Source of the DNA: an uncultured Eubacteriales bacterium
GTDB lineage: Bacteria > Bacillota > Clostridia > Oscillospirales > Acutalibacteraceae
Direction of reading: 5' to 3'
Length of the DNA: 56,331 nucleotides
Assembly: GCA_934457095.1 (NCBI GenBank)
Contig: CAKSHJ010000011.1
Span: 1-56,331, forward strand
Shown: positions 23,122 through 32,827 of the stretch, in pieces
Layout of the letters: each line of letters starts with the position of its first letter
Numbering within the stretch: the first letter of the stretch is position 1
Notes under the pieces: model-generated
What the model was told of the DNA's origin: nothing
Databases searched by the model: none
Seen by the model: only the letters and a program-made list of their open reading frames with translations
Position numbers and translations under genes: made by a program

Positions 23122-23130
23122 TTTTTAAGC

Positions 23131-23166
23131 AAAAAAAGAGCAGCTTTTCCGCTGCTCTTTGCTTTT
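23131..23166. terminator. Bidirectional terminator, serine recombinase / fab operon
   Basis: AAAGAGCAGC (23135-23144) pairs with GCTGCTCTTT (23151-23160), with A and T tracts on the two sides. It ends the acc-fab operon on minus and the recombinase on plus. Confidence 0.8.
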
Positions 23167-23593
23167 ATTGCCCAATTGCAAAAGTCAGTTCCGCTTTGCA
23201 GGCGATTTTGCCGTTTACCATTGCCACCGCTTTGCCGATGCCTACCGGGCCGCGGACTTTTACCATTTCTACTTCCATTTCCAAGGTGTCTCCGGGCAGG
23301 ACCTGCTGCTTGAAGCGAGCCTCTTTGATGCCTCCGAAAAATGCGATTTTTCCTCGGTTTTCTGCTACGGACAGTATGCACACCGCGCCTACTTGCGCCA
23401 TTGCTTCGATAATCAGCACGCCGGGCATGACATGATGCTCCGGAAAATGCCCGATAAAATGCATCTCGTTGGCCGTTACGTTTTTGATGCCTTTCGCTTT
23501 TTGGCCCGGTTCTAATTCTGTGATTTTGTCTACCAGCAGAAACGGATACCGGTGCGGTATGATTTGCTGGATTTCATTGCTGTTGAGTTCCAT
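23165..23593 (-). CDS. fabZ: 3-hydroxyacyl-ACP dehydratase FabZ
   Basis: A 142-aa hot-dog-fold dehydratase of type II fatty-acid synthesis. IPHRYPFLLVDKI opens the protein, and the catalytic FIGHFPEHHVMPGVLIIEAMAQ block holds His and Glu. Last gene of the acc-fab operon, two bases after fabF. In the absence of a visible FabA it would do all dehydrations. Confidence 0.96.
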   Translation of the reverse strand: MELNSNEIQQIIPHRYPFLLVDKITELEPGQKAKGIKNVTANEMHFIGHFPEHHVMPGVLIIEAMAQVGAVCILSVAENRGKIAFFGGIKEARFKQQVLPGDTLEMEVEMVKVRGPVGIGKAVAMVNGKIACKAELTFAIGQ

Positions 23594-23594
23594 G

Positions 23595-24836
23595 TTAGTC
23601 TCCTTTGTATTTTTTGAGCAGAAGCGTTGCGTTGTGCCCTCCGAAGCCCAGCGAATTCGACATGGCGTATTCGATTGGCTCCTGCCGCCCTATATTTGGT
23701 ATGATGTCTAAGTCGCATTCCGGGTCGGGGACTTCATAGTGAATGGTTGCGGGTAAGAAGCCCTCCTGGAGGGCTTTGGCGGTGATGATTGCCTCCACTG
23801 CTCCGCTGCCGCCCAGTAAATGCCCTGTCATGGCTTTGGTTGAGCTGACCCCCAGCTTGTACGCGTGGTCGCCGAATACCGTTTTGATCGCTGCGGTTTC
23901 TCCTCGGTCATTTGGCGGCGTTGAGGTGCCGTGCGCGTTGATATACCCGACCTGCTCCCGTGTGACGCCCGCGTCCTCCAGCGCTCCTTGCATTGCTCGC
24001 GCGCCGCCGTTGCCGTCCGGGCTTGGCAACGTCATGTGAAATGCGTCGCATGTTGCTCCGTAGCCTGCGATTTCTGCGTAAATGTGCGCCCCTCTCGCTT
24101 TTGCGTGCTCCAGTTCCTCTAAAATTAACGCCCCGCTTCCCTCGCCCATGACAAAGCCAGAACGCTCTTTGTCAAACGGGATTGACGCGCGCTTTGGGTC
24201 GTTGCATTCCGTGAGCGCTTTCATGGACGTGAAGCCGCCGATGCCAAGCTCGGTGACCGACGCCTCTGAGCCGCCTGTGCACATGATTTCTGCATAGCCG
24301 TCTCGGATATGCCGGAAGGCGTCTCCGATTGCGTTTGTGGCGCTGGCGCAGGCGGTCACTACGCTTGTGCACATTCCTTTCGCTCCTAATTCAATCGCGA
24401 TGCAGCCCGCTCCCATATTTACAATCAGCATTGGTACGAAAAACGGCGATACCCGGTCGTGCGTTTTCTCCAGCGCGCGCGAATGCTCCCGCTCCATGGT
24501 GCCAATGCCGCCTACGCCCGAAGAGTAAATGACTCCAAAGCGCTGCGGGTCGATTTTTGCTGCGTCCAGGCCGGAATCGGCAAACGCCTGCTTTGCGGAA
24601 ACTACCGCATATTGACAGTATAGGTCCATTTTTTTGGCGTCTCTTTTTTCAATGTACGCGTCCATGTTGAAATTTTTGATTTCTGCCGCGATTTTGACCT
24701 TGTGCTTGCTTGTGTCAAAATGTTTGATGAAATCAATTCCGCATTGACCCGCTTTTACCGCCGTCCATAACTCTTTTGGGTTATGCCCGATGGGCGTTAA
24801 GGCTCCCATTCCCGTTATCACTACGCGTCTTTTCAT
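23595..24836 (-). CDS. fabF: Beta-ketoacyl-ACP synthase II FabF
   Basis: A 413-aa thiolase-fold condensing enzyme. The Cys-His-His triad is visible in VVTACASATNAIG, YINAHGTSTPPND and KAMTGHLLGGSGA. It starts RRVVITGMGALTPIG. Only 34 bases separate it from fabG, so the acpP gene often found at this point is missing. Confidence 0.97.
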   Translation of the reverse strand: MKRRVVITGMGALTPIGHNPKELWTAVKAGQCGIDFIKHFDTSKHKVKIAAEIKNFNMDAYIEKRDAKKMDLYCQYAVVSAKQAFADSGLDAAKIDPQRFGVIYSSGVGGIGTMEREHSRALEKTHDRVSPFFVPMLIVNMGAGCIAIELGAKGMCTSVVTACASATNAIGDAFRHIRDGYAEIMCTGGSEASVTELGIGGFTSMKALTECNDPKRASIPFDKERSGFVMGEGSGALILEELEHAKARGAHIYAEIAGYGATCDAFHMTLPSPDGNGGARAMQGALEDAGVTREQVGYINAHGTSTPPNDRGETAAIKTVFGDHAYKLGVSSTKAMTGHLLGGSGAVEAIITAKALQEGFLPATIHYEVPDPECDLDIIPNIGRQEPIEYAMSNSLGFGGHNATLLLKKYKGD

Positions 24837-24870
24837 CCTCTGCTCCTTTTCTGTTTTTGCTTTTTTGGGC

Positions 24871-25614
24871 TTACATCACCATGCCGCCGTCTACGTGAAT
24901 CACCTGACCCGTGATGTAGCGCGAGTCGTCGCTTGCCAGAAATACCGCTAAATTTGCAACGTCCTCTGTGGTGCCCATAACGCCCATTGGGATTACCCGC
25001 CGGACCTCCGCTTTGACCTCCTCCGGCAGAACGTCCGTCATTGCCGTTTTGATAAAGCCCGGCGCGATTGCGTTGACCGTTACATTGCGGTTGGCAAGTT
25101 CTTTTGCCATAGATTTTGTCATGCCGATGACGCCCGCTTTGCTTGCTGCGTAATTGACCTGACCTGCGTTTCCGGTCACGCCTACTACCGACGCCATGTT
25201 GATGATTTTGCCGTATTTTTGTTTCATCATCGGGCGCGCGGCCTGTTTTAAACAGTGAAAGGCGCCTTTTAAATTGACCGCGATGACTGCGTCGAATTCT
25301 TCCTCGCTCATGCGCATGAGCAGGTTGTCTCTGGTGATGCCCGCGTTATTGACCAGGATATCTACTCGGCCGAAGGTCTCGATTGCTGTGCCAATCAGGC
25401 GCTCGCAATCTGCCATTTTGGAGACGTCTCCCTCGCTGAGCACCGCGGTGATACCCTTTGCCTGACATTCGGCTTTGGTTTGTTCTGCCAATGCTTTGTC
25501 GCCGATGTAGTTGATGACCAAATTGGCTCCCTCGGCTGCGAATTTTAAACAGATCGCTTTGCCGATCCCTCGGCTGCCGCCTGTGACTACCGCGATTTTA
25601 TTCTGTAATTTCAT
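24871..25614 (-). CDS. fabG: 3-oxoacyl-ACP reductase FabG
   Basis: A 247-aa NADPH-dependent short-chain dehydrogenase. The cofactor loop is VVTGGSRGIGKAI, NNAGITRD follows, and the catalytic Ser-Tyr-Lys lies in MASVVGVTG and VNYAASKAG. The C-terminus ends YITGQVIHVDGGMVM as in FabG. The start overlaps the fabD stop by ATGA. Confidence 0.97.
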   Translation of the reverse strand: MKLQNKIAVVTGGSRGIGKAICLKFAAEGANLVINYIGDKALAEQTKAECQAKGITAVLSEGDVSKMADCERLIGTAIETFGRVDILVNNAGITRDNLLMRMSEEEFDAVIAVNLKGAFHCLKQAARPMMKQKYGKIINMASVVGVTGNAGQVNYAASKAGVIGMTKSMAKELANRNVTVNAIAPGFIKTAMTDVLPEEVKAEVRRVIPMGVMGTTEDVANLAVFLASDDSRYITGQVIHVDGGMVM

Positions 25615-26546
25615 TTCGTTCCCTCCCGGATATTTTCTACCGTTTTGCTTAGGGTTTGGGCGTCCTCTACCTGATAGACCGCTGCTTCTTTTGTGATTTT
25701 TTTGATAAAACCGCTTAGTACCTTACCCGGACCGATTTCTATAAAGGTATCTACCCCTTGGCCGATTAAATAGCCGATGCTGTCTTCTAAATAGACCGGC
25801 GACATGATTTGGCGCGTGAGCAGCTGCGCTATGCTTTGCTCCGGCTCAAGCTCTTTGGCCGTTGCGTTGAATACTACCGGTATGCGCAGGTTGCCAAAAG
25901 TGACCCCTGTTAGTTTTTGCTCCAGTTTTTTGGACGCCGGAGACAGTAGCGAGGTGTGAAACGGTCCGCTTACATTCAGTGGGGCGACTCGCTTTGCCCC
26001 CAATTGTAATGCGTATTCTCCGGCTTTTTCTACCGCTTGCGTTTGCCCCCCAAGCACAATTTGACCCGGACAGTTATAATTGGCCGCCTCCACAATGCCC
26101 ACGGCTGACCCCTGCTGCACCGCCTGCTCTACCAATTTGCGCTCTAAGCCCAGCACCGCTATCATTTTGCTGTCCATGCCCTGTACTGCTTGCTCCATAA
26201 TTTGTCCGCGGTAGCGTACCAGCTCCAGCGCCGTTTTTTCGTCGAATACGCCCGCTGCATATAACGCTGAATATTCGCCCAAGCTCAGGCCCGCTGCCAT
26301 TTCCGGTTGGATGCCTTGCTCTTTGAGTACCTCTGTGGCCGCTATCGCCACCGCTACCATGCATGGCTGCGTGTATTGCGTTTGCGACAGGGTTTCCAGC
26401 GGGCCTTCAAAGCACAGTTTTTTTACGTCAAAATCTAAGTCTATGCTGTCAAATACTCGTTTTGCCGTGGGGTACGTATTGTATAGCGATTGACCCATGC
26501 CTACTGCCTGACTGCCCTGCCCGGCGTATACAAATGCAACTTTCAT
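25611..26546 (-). CDS. fabD: Malonyl-CoA:ACP transacylase FabD
   Basis: A 311-aa acyltransferase loading malonate on acyl carrier protein. The active-site serine lies in AAGLSLGEYSALYAAG (GxSxG), the catalytic histidine in VSGPFHTSLL, and FVYAGQGSQAVGMG forms the N-terminus. It lies between the FabK-like oxidoreductase and fabG with translational overlap. Confidence 0.96.
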   Translation of the reverse strand: MKVAFVYAGQGSQAVGMGQSLYNTYPTAKRVFDSIDLDFDVKKLCFEGPLETLSQTQYTQPCMVAVAIAATEVLKEQGIQPEMAAGLSLGEYSALYAAGVFDEKTALELVRYRGQIMEQAVQGMDSKMIAVLGLERKLVEQAVQQGSAVGIVEAANYNCPGQIVLGGQTQAVEKAGEYALQLGAKRVAPLNVSGPFHTSLLSPASKKLEQKLTGVTFGNLRIPVVFNATAKELEPEQSIAQLLTRQIMSPVYLEDSIGYLIGQGVDTFIEIGPGKVLSGFIKKITKEAAVYQVEDAQTLSKTVENIREGTK

Positions 26547-26567
26547 ATCCTCTCACCTGCTTTTCTT

Positions 26568-27650
26568 CTAAGTTTTATATGCTTGGCTTTCGTACTCCCG
26601 CTGAATTTCTTCTATGACCTCTTTGACATGCACGATTTCTTTCATGCGGTGCCCGTTGCTTCCGCAGAAAAACAAGCCTTCCTCCCAGTTGCCTTTGGCT
26701 GCCTCTGTGAGCGCGGTGGTAATGCAATAATCTACCTCTTTTGGGTTGCATGGCCGCAGGCATACCAAACAACGGTTAATTTGCGCTTTTTCTCCTTGCT
26801 GTACCCGCTCTACCAACGGAGAACGCAGCGCTCTGCCCGGCATGCCTACCGGACTTTTGACAATCACGATGTCTTCGGGTTTTACACCCAAATACCGCTG
26901 CTTATACGCAAGGGTCGCATCGCATTCGTGGGTGGTGATGAACCGCGTTGCGATTTGCGCTCCCGCTGCGCCCATGTCGGTGAATTTCCTCACGTCGCTG
27001 CCGCTGTAAACCCCTCCCGCTACGAAAATCGGGATTTGTACCTCATACTTTTCCTCAAAGACGCTTACCACTTGCTGCACTTCTTTGAAGATTTCCTCCA
27101 GCGGCTGCGCCGTTCCTTCCTCCAGTTCCTCTGCGGAAAAACCTAAGTGTCCGCCCGCTTTGCTCCCCTCTATTACGATAAAGTCCGGTAGGCGGTCGTG
27201 GCGTTTTTTCCATGCCTGACAAATCACTCTTGCGGATTTTCCTGAGGATACGATTGGCGCTATTGCGATGTCGCTGTCGCCTACAATCGCGGGCAGCTCC
27301 ATGGGGATTCCCGCTCCTGAAATGATCGCGTCTGCTCCGCCTTCTATGGCTGCTTTTACCATTTCGTCATAATGGCGCAGCGCTACCATGACATTGACTC
27401 CTATCATGCCGTTGCCGCCCGCGATTTTCTTCGCTTTTCCGATTTCGCTTTTCAGTTCGCTTAGATTGTCCTCTAAGAAATTTTGCCAGAAGCTGTCGCA
27501 CCGGTAGCCCGAATGTGCTGTTGAAATTACGCCCATGCCGCCGCACTGCGCAACGTGACCTGCTAAATTTCCCAGAGAAATTCCCACGCCCATGCCGCCT
27601 TGTATGATTGGAACCTGTAAATTTTTATTTCTGATTGTAATTGTTTGCAT
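26568..27650 (-). CDS. FabK-like NAD(P)H-dependent flavin oxidoreductase (nitronate monooxygenase family)
   Basis: A 360-aa FMN TIM-barrel protein of the 2-nitropropane dioxygenase/FabK superfamily. PIIQGGMGVGISLG opens it; FIVIEGSKAGGHLGF and VFVAGGVYSGSDV correspond to the flavin and phosphate loops. It differs from FabK by a longer C-terminal part containing a Cys-rich segment (CLVCLRPCNPKEVDYC and FFCGSNG). It starts inside the end of fabK (26-base overlap). Its role in the operon is unknown; a second enoyl reductase, or a housekeeping oxidoreductase carried in the operon, are both possible. Confidence 0.8.
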   Translation of the reverse strand: MQTITIRNKNLQVPIIQGGMGVGISLGNLAGHVAQCGGMGVISTAHSGYRCDSFWQNFLEDNLSELKSEIGKAKKIAGGNGMIGVNVMVALRHYDEMVKAAIEGGADAIISGAGIPMELPAIVGDSDIAIAPIVSSGKSARVICQAWKKRHDRLPDFIVIEGSKAGGHLGFSAEELEEGTAQPLEEIFKEVQQVVSVFEEKYEVQIPIFVAGGVYSGSDVRKFTDMGAAGAQIATRFITTHECDATLAYKQRYLGVKPEDIVIVKSPVGMPGRALRSPLVERVQQGEKAQINRCLVCLRPCNPKEVDYCITTALTEAAKGNWEEGLFFCGSNGHRMKEIVHVKEVIEEIQREYESQAYKT

Positions 27651-28587
27651 TGGTTTCTATTTCCTTTTCCAGCTTGCTGTATGCTGCTTTGTATTCGGTA
27701 AATAATTGCTCTATAATCTCTTTTAACGGCCGGATTTCATTGCACAAACCAGCAATTTGTCCTGCCATGAGCGACCCGTTTTGTATATCGCCCTCTAAAA
27801 CCGCTTTTCTCAGTGAGCCTAAGGTGTAAATTTCCAGCTCTTGTGCCGTTGCGCCTTCTTTTTCTCGCTTTAAGTATTCCCGTGACATTTTATTTTTTAG
27901 AATGCGCACCGGCGTTCCGCCGATTCTGCCCGTTACAATTGTATCGGTGTCTCCCGCTTTGCAAATTGCTTCTTTATAGTTTCGGTGAATGGGGCATTCC
28001 TCTGAAACCAGCAGACAGGTGCCTACCTGTACTCCGCTTGCCCCAAGCGCGAATGCCGCTAAAATTTGACTGCCCGTTGCTATGCCGCCTGCGGCAATCA
28101 CCGGGATATTGACCGCGTTTGCTACCTGCGGCACTAAGGTGAAGGTGGTCAGCTCGCCAATGTGGCCGCCGGCCTCTGTGCCCTCTACAATAATCGCGTC
28201 CGCTCCGCTGCGCTCTAAGCGTCTTGCCAGCGCTACGGTGGCTGCTACCGGTAACACCTTGATGCCTGCTTCTTTCCAGCTTTGCATGTATTTGCCCGGA
28301 TTGCCCGCTCCTGTGGTGATGACCTGCACCTGTTCGTCGATTACCATTTGCGCAATGGCGTCTACATCCGGGTTCATGAGCATGATGTTTACTCCGAAGG
28401 GCTTGTCGGTTAAGGCTCGGCATTTGCGGATATGCTCGCGCAGCGTTTCTGCGTTCATGCTGCCGGCTCCTATGAGTCCCAATCCGCCGGCATTTGATAC
28501 CGCTGCCGCGAATTCTCCCGTTGCTATATTGGCCATACCGCCTTGTATCAGCGGGTATTTTGTTCCCAGTAGTTTTGTCAGTTTCAT
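27625..28587 (-). CDS. fabK: Enoyl-ACP reductase II FabK
   Basis: A 320-aa FMN-dependent enoyl-ACP reductase, the last step of each elongation cycle. YPLIQGGMANIATGEFAAAVSNAGGLG, PFGVNIMLM, DAIIVEGTEAGGHIG and IPVIAAGGIATG are typical, with a charged C-terminal helix. The ATG at 28585-28587 has GGGAGG upstream. FabK enzymes are intrinsically triclosan-insensitive. Confidence 0.93.
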   Translation of the reverse strand: MKLTKLLGTKYPLIQGGMANIATGEFAAAVSNAGGLGLIGAGSMNAETLREHIRKCRALTDKPFGVNIMLMNPDVDAIAQMVIDEQVQVITTGAGNPGKYMQSWKEAGIKVLPVAATVALARRLERSGADAIIVEGTEAGGHIGELTTFTLVPQVANAVNIPVIAAGGIATGSQILAAFALGASGVQVGTCLLVSEECPIHRNYKEAICKAGDTDTIVTGRIGGTPVRILKNKMSREYLKREKEGATAQELEIYTLGSLRKAVLEGDIQNGSLMAGQIAGLCNEIRPLKEIIEQLFTEYKAAYSKLEKEIETNANNYNQK

Positions 28588-28629
28588 CAATACCTCCCAC
28601 AACGATCCGTTGTACCTTTCTTTTTTCTT

Positions 28630-29586
28630 TTACCACTCCAGGTAGACCGTGCCCCAGGTCAGCCCTGCGCCAAAGCCTACCAGCAATATCTTGTTGCCTC
28701 TTTGTAAAAGTCCTTTTTCATGCATTTCGTCTATCATAATCGGAATACTCGCTGCGGAGGTGTTTCCGTATTCTTCTATGTTTAAATAAAGTTGCTCCCG
28801 CTTTATGCCCAGGCGTTTGCTGATGGAGCCTATAATGCGCGCGTTTGCTTGGTGGAATAAAATATAATCCATGTCTCCGATGCTGTAATGCAAATCGCTC
28901 AATACCTGCCGGATGGATTGAATCGGGCTTTCTACCGCAAATTTGAATACTTCTTGCCCGTTCATTTTGCAATACGGCGGCGCATGGTTCTCTCCGAAGG
29001 CTACCCCCGGTATGTAAATGCCCTCTGCTTTTGCATCTCCGTTGGTGCATATTGCTTCATGGAAGGCTTTTTTGGGTTGATGCTTTGCCACGACTGCTCC
29101 CGCGCCGTCTCCGAACAAAATGCAGGTAGAACGGTCGGTGTAGTCCAGCATTTTGGAGAATACCTCGGCTCCTACAATTAACGCATATTTTTCCGGGTGC
29201 GCAGCAAGCAGGGCGTTGGCTATGGAGATTGCGTAGATAAAGCCCGTACATGCCGCGTTCATGTCAAACGCCATCACCTGCTCGCTTAACCCCAGCAGCT
29301 TTTGCAGCATGCTTGCAACCGAGGGCATGATGTGGTCCGCGCTGCAGGTGGCTACGATGATAAAGCCGATGTCTTCTTTGCTTACGCCGCTGTTTTCGAT
29401 GGCTTTTTCCGCTGCGTAAAACGCAAGCTGCGAGGTGTTCTCCGTGCGGCTGATGTGACGCGTTTTGATGCCGGTGCGCGAATAAATCCATTCGTCGCTG
29501 GTTTCTACCATACGGGATAAATCGTCGTTGCTCAAGCAATCAGCCGGCACATAGCGACCTGTTCCTAAAATTTCAATTCCGATCAT
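28630..29586 (-). CDS. fabH: Beta-ketoacyl-ACP synthase III FabH
   Basis: A 318-aa initiating condensing enzyme. DMNAACTGFIYAI holds the active-site cysteine near residue 111, followed by FHQANARII (His) and EYGNTSAASIPI (Asn). TSDEWIYSRTGIKTRHI is the family CoA-binding opening. AAGGAG precedes the ATG. It sits between accA and fabK. Confidence 0.96.
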   Translation of the reverse strand: MIGIEILGTGRYVPADCLSNDDLSRMVETSDEWIYSRTGIKTRHISRTENTSQLAFYAAEKAIENSGVSKEDIGFIIVATCSADHIMPSVASMLQKLLGLSEQVMAFDMNAACTGFIYAISIANALLAAHPEKYALIVGAEVFSKMLDYTDRSTCILFGDGAGAVVAKHQPKKAFHEAICTNGDAKAEGIYIPGVAFGENHAPPYCKMNGQEVFKFAVESPIQSIRQVLSDLHYSIGDMDYILFHQANARIIGSISKRLGIKREQLYLNIEEYGNTSAASIPIMIDEMHEKGLLQRGNKILLVGFGAGLTWGTVYLEW

Positions 29587-29611
29587 ACGAACTCCTTGGT
29601 GTTGTTTTTAC

Positions 29612-30562
29612 TCAGATTCCGCTGCAGTCTCCTATTGTGCGGAATTTTTTATACCGCTGCTCCAACAGCGCTCGCTCGCTTAATTTGCATAGCGCCGTAA
29701 GCTCATTTTGTAAAAGCTCTCGTAGCTGCGCATATATCATTTCGGTATGCCGGTTCAAATCTCCCATTGGCTCTTTTACAATCGCGTCCGCAATGTGAAA
29801 GGCATAGAGGTCCTGCGCGGTCAGCTTCATGATTTCTCCTGCCTCCTGCGCGCGGGAGCTGTCTTTCCATAAAATAGAGGCAAAGCCCTCCGGCGACAAA
29901 ATGGAATAAACTGCGTTTTCCAGCATGAAAATACGGTTGGCTACCGAAAGCGCTAACGCTCCTCCGCTGCCGCCCTCGCCAATTACTATGGCAATTACCG
30001 GTACGGTTAAATTGCACATTTCCATGAGATTGCGCGCTATCGCCTCGCCTTGCCCGTGCTCCTCGGCCTGAATGCCCGGATACGCACCCGGCGTGTCGAT
30101 AAAGGTGATAATGGGCCGTTTGAATTTTTCGGCTTGCTTCATGATGCGCAATGCCTTGCGATAGGCCTCCGGGTTGGGCATGCCGAAATTGCACTGTAAA
30201 TTTTCTTCCAGATTTTTGCCCTTTTGGTGCCCCAAGACCGTAACCGGCATGTCGCCGAACATGGCTATTCCGCCGATAATGGAGCAGTCGTCGCGATACA
30301 GGCGGTCGCCCCGCTGTTCAAAAAAACGCTCGAATAAACCGCCGATGTAGTCGCGTATATTCGGGCGGGTGGGCTTGCGTGCTAAATATACTTTGTCATA
30401 GCCGGAAAGATTTTCATACGCTTTGCTCAAAATTTGATGCCGCGCTTTTTGCAGCTCCTCTTTTACCGTTTTTAAGTCTACGTCCGGCGTGGCGGTTTGC
30501 TCCAACGCCGCAATTTCTTCGTCTATTTTTTTGATTTGCGCTTCCGCTTCCTGAATGGACAT
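29612..30562 (-). CDS. accA: Acetyl-CoA carboxylase carboxyltransferase subunit alpha
   Basis: A 316-aa crotonase-fold subunit that transfers carboxylate from biotin to acetyl-CoA. RPNIRDYIGGLFERFFEQRGDRLYRDD and FIDTPGAYPGIQAEEHGQGEAIARNL are highly conserved, and IGEGGSGGALAL forms the oxyanion region. The start overlaps the accD stop (TAATG). Confidence 0.97.
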   Translation of the reverse strand: MSIQEAEAQIKKIDEEIAALEQTATPDVDLKTVKEELQKARHQILSKAYENLSGYDKVYLARKPTRPNIRDYIGGLFERFFEQRGDRLYRDDCSIIGGIAMFGDMPVTVLGHQKGKNLEENLQCNFGMPNPEAYRKALRIMKQAEKFKRPIITFIDTPGAYPGIQAEEHGQGEAIARNLMEMCNLTVPVIAIVIGEGGSGGALALSVANRIFMLENAVYSILSPEGFASILWKDSSRAQEAGEIMKLTAQDLYAFHIADAIVKEPMGDLNRHTEMIYAQLRELLQNELTALCKLSERALLEQRYKKFRTIGDCSGI

Positions 30563-31449
30563 TACAGCCCCGCCTCCTTTGTATGCAGTTTTAACAGCAA
30601 TGCAATTGTGGCGCGCATATGCTTGCGCTCTACTACTTGGTCTAAAAAGCCCTGCTGCTGTAAAAATTCCGCGCGTTGAAAGCCCTCGGGTAATTTTTGT
30701 TTTATCGTCTGTTCTATGACTCTTGGACCGGCAAAGCCTATTAGCGCTTTGGGCTCTGCCAGCATAATGTCTCCCAAAGAGGCAAAACTGGCCGTAACGC
30801 CGCCCGTTGTCGGGTGCGTCAGGTAAGAAATATACAGCAGGCCGGCCGCGTTATGCTTTGCCAGCGCGTTGCTCGTTTTTGCCATTTGCATCAGAGAAAT
30901 GATGCCCTCTTGCATTCTTGCTCCGCCCGAGGCACTGAAAATAACCAGCGGCAGGCGACGTTTGGTCGCATATTCAATCGCGCGCGTAATTTTCTCGCCT
31001 ACAACGCTGCCCATACTGCCCATTAAAAAACGGCTGTCCATTACTCCGATTACCGCGCGCTGACCGCACACCTTGGCAATGCCCGTTACAACTGCGTCGT
31101 TTAAACCGGTGCTTTTTTCCAGGTGCGCAAGTTTTTGCGTATAATTGGGAAAGCCCAGCACGTTCCGCGTTTTTAATTTCGGCGTAATTTCTCGGAAGCT
31201 GTCTTTGTCTACCAGCATCTGAATGCGGTCGTTGGCGGTGATTTTAAAGTGATGGCCGCAGCCCGGACAGACATAAAAATTTTTTTGGACCTCTTCGCTT
31301 AAATACCCCTGCTCGCATTCCGGGCATTGCGTGTATAGTCCCTCCGGAACATTGGCTGTGCTCTCGGTTCGTTTTACTTCCTTGGGCTTGCGCAGCAAAT
31401 TTTTGAGAAGATTCAATTTTTCTTTACGTTCTTTAAACAGTTCTTCCAT
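30562..31449 (-). CDS. accD: Acetyl-CoA carboxylase carboxyltransferase subunit beta
   Basis: A 295-aa partner of AccA. The N-terminal zinc ribbon has CPECEQGYLSEEV and FYVCPGCGHHF (C4 type), and the carboxyltransferase core contains VIFSASGGARMQEG and YLTHPTTGGVTASFA. It stops on the accA start codon and begins one base after accC, so stoichiometric coupling is likely. Confidence 0.97.
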   Translation of the reverse strand: MEELFKERKEKLNLLKNLLRKPKEVKRTESTANVPEGLYTQCPECEQGYLSEEVQKNFYVCPGCGHHFKITANDRIQMLVDKDSFREITPKLKTRNVLGFPNYTQKLAHLEKSTGLNDAVVTGIAKVCGQRAVIGVMDSRFLMGSMGSVVGEKITRAIEYATKRRLPLVIFSASGGARMQEGIISLMQMAKTSNALAKHNAAGLLYISYLTHPTTGGVTASFASLGDIMLAEPKALIGFAGPRVIEQTIKQKLPEGFQRAEFLQQQGFLDQVVERKHMRATIALLLKLHTKEAGL

Positions 31450-32802
31450 TTATTTCACCAGTTTCTCCAGGTTATTCTCTATAAATCCGGTATCAAAATC
31501 GCCCTGCGCAAATGCGTTGCTCTGCATAATCATGTAAAGCAGCTCTATATTGGTATCCACGCCCTGCACAATCATTTCCTCCAACGCGCGGCTCATGCGG
31601 CGTATCGCTTCTTCTCTGGTTTTGCCTTGTACGATCAGCTTTGCTATCATCGAATCGTAGGTGGGCGGAATTCGGTAGCCCTGATATAATGCCGAATCTA
31701 TCCGCACTCCATAGCCGCCCGGAAAATGAATGCTGTTTACCCGACCCGGACACGGGCGGAAATTTTCTTTGGGGTTCTCGGCATTGATGCGGCATTCTAT
31801 TGCATGACCGTTTAACACCACGTCCTCCTGCCGGAAAGACAACCGCTCGTTTGCCGCCACTAAAATTTGCTCGCGTATTAAGTCGATTCCCGTAATCAGC
31901 TCTGTAATGGGGTGCTCTACCTGTATGCGCGTGTTCATTTCTATAAAATAATAATTGCCGGCTTTGTCCAGCACATATTCTATGGTGCCTGCATTGCTGT
32001 AATTTGCCGCTTTGGCCGCCTGCACCGCATGCTCTCCCATGCGCGCGCGCAGTTCCGGGGTCAATGCCGGCGACGGCGCTTCTTCAATCAATTTTTGGTT
32101 GCGGCGCTGTATGGAGCAATCCCGCTCGCCCAAGTGCACCACATTCCCGAAATGGTCCGCCATAATTTGAAATTCAATGTGCCGCGGGTTGAGAATCAGC
32201 TTCTCTAAATAAACATCGTCGTCGTTAAAACACGCCTTTGCCTCGGACTTTGCCGCGGTATAGGCGCTTTCAAATTCCTGCGGCGTAAACGCCTTGCGCA
32301 TGCCGCGTCCGCCGCCCCCTGCCGAGGCCTTGATCAGCACCGGAAAGCCGATTTTTTCCGCGGCTTTTTTTGCCTCCTGCAGAGTATTCACGCTGCCGTT
32401 GGAGCCGGGCACCACGGGTACGCCTGCCTGTATCATGAGCGCACGCGCTGCTGATTTATTGCCCATTTTGTCAATTACATCTCCGTTGGGACCGATGAAG
32501 GTGATGCCGCAGGTCTTTACAAGGCGCGCAAAGGTGGCGTTCTCTGACAAAAAGCCAAAGCCGGGGTGAATGGCGTCCACCCCCAAAGCAGCGGCGGCTG
32601 AGAGAATATTTTTCATATTCAGATAGCTTTCTGCCGATTTGGCAGGCCCGATACAAACAGCCTGGTCTGCCAATTGTACGTGCAGGGCGTTGCGGTCCGC
32701 CTGTGAGTAAACCGCTACCGTTTCAATGCCCAATTCTTTGCATGCGCGAATGATTCGCACTGCAATTTCTCCACGGTTTGCAATTAAAATTTTTTCAAAC
32801 AT
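31450..32802 (-). CDS. accC: Acetyl-CoA carboxylase biotin carboxylase subunit
   Basis: A 450-aa ATP-grasp enzyme that carboxylates biotin on AccB. FEKILIANRGEIAVRII, the glycine-rich KASAGGGGRGMRK, EFQIMADHFGNVVHLGERDCS and MNTRIQVEHPITE match biotin carboxylase throughout. It is followed by accD without a gap. Confidence 0.98.
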   Translation of the reverse strand: MFEKILIANRGEIAVRIIRACKELGIETVAVYSQADRNALHVQLADQAVCIGPAKSAESYLNMKNILSAAAALGVDAIHPGFGFLSENATFARLVKTCGITFIGPNGDVIDKMGNKSAARALMIQAGVPVVPGSNGSVNTLQEAKKAAEKIGFPVLIKASAGGGGRGMRKAFTPQEFESAYTAAKSEAKACFNDDDVYLEKLILNPRHIEFQIMADHFGNVVHLGERDCSIQRRNQKLIEEAPSPALTPELRARMGEHAVQAAKAANYSNAGTIEYVLDKAGNYYFIEMNTRIQVEHPITELITGIDLIREQILVAANERLSFRQEDVVLNGHAIECRINAENPKENFRPCPGRVNSIHFPGGYGVRIDSALYQGYRIPPTYDSMIAKLIVQGKTREEAIRRMSRALEEMIVQGVDTNIELLYMIMQSNAFAQGDFDTGFIENNLEKLVK

Positions 32803-32827
32803 AGAAACCGTCCACCTTAATCCTTTG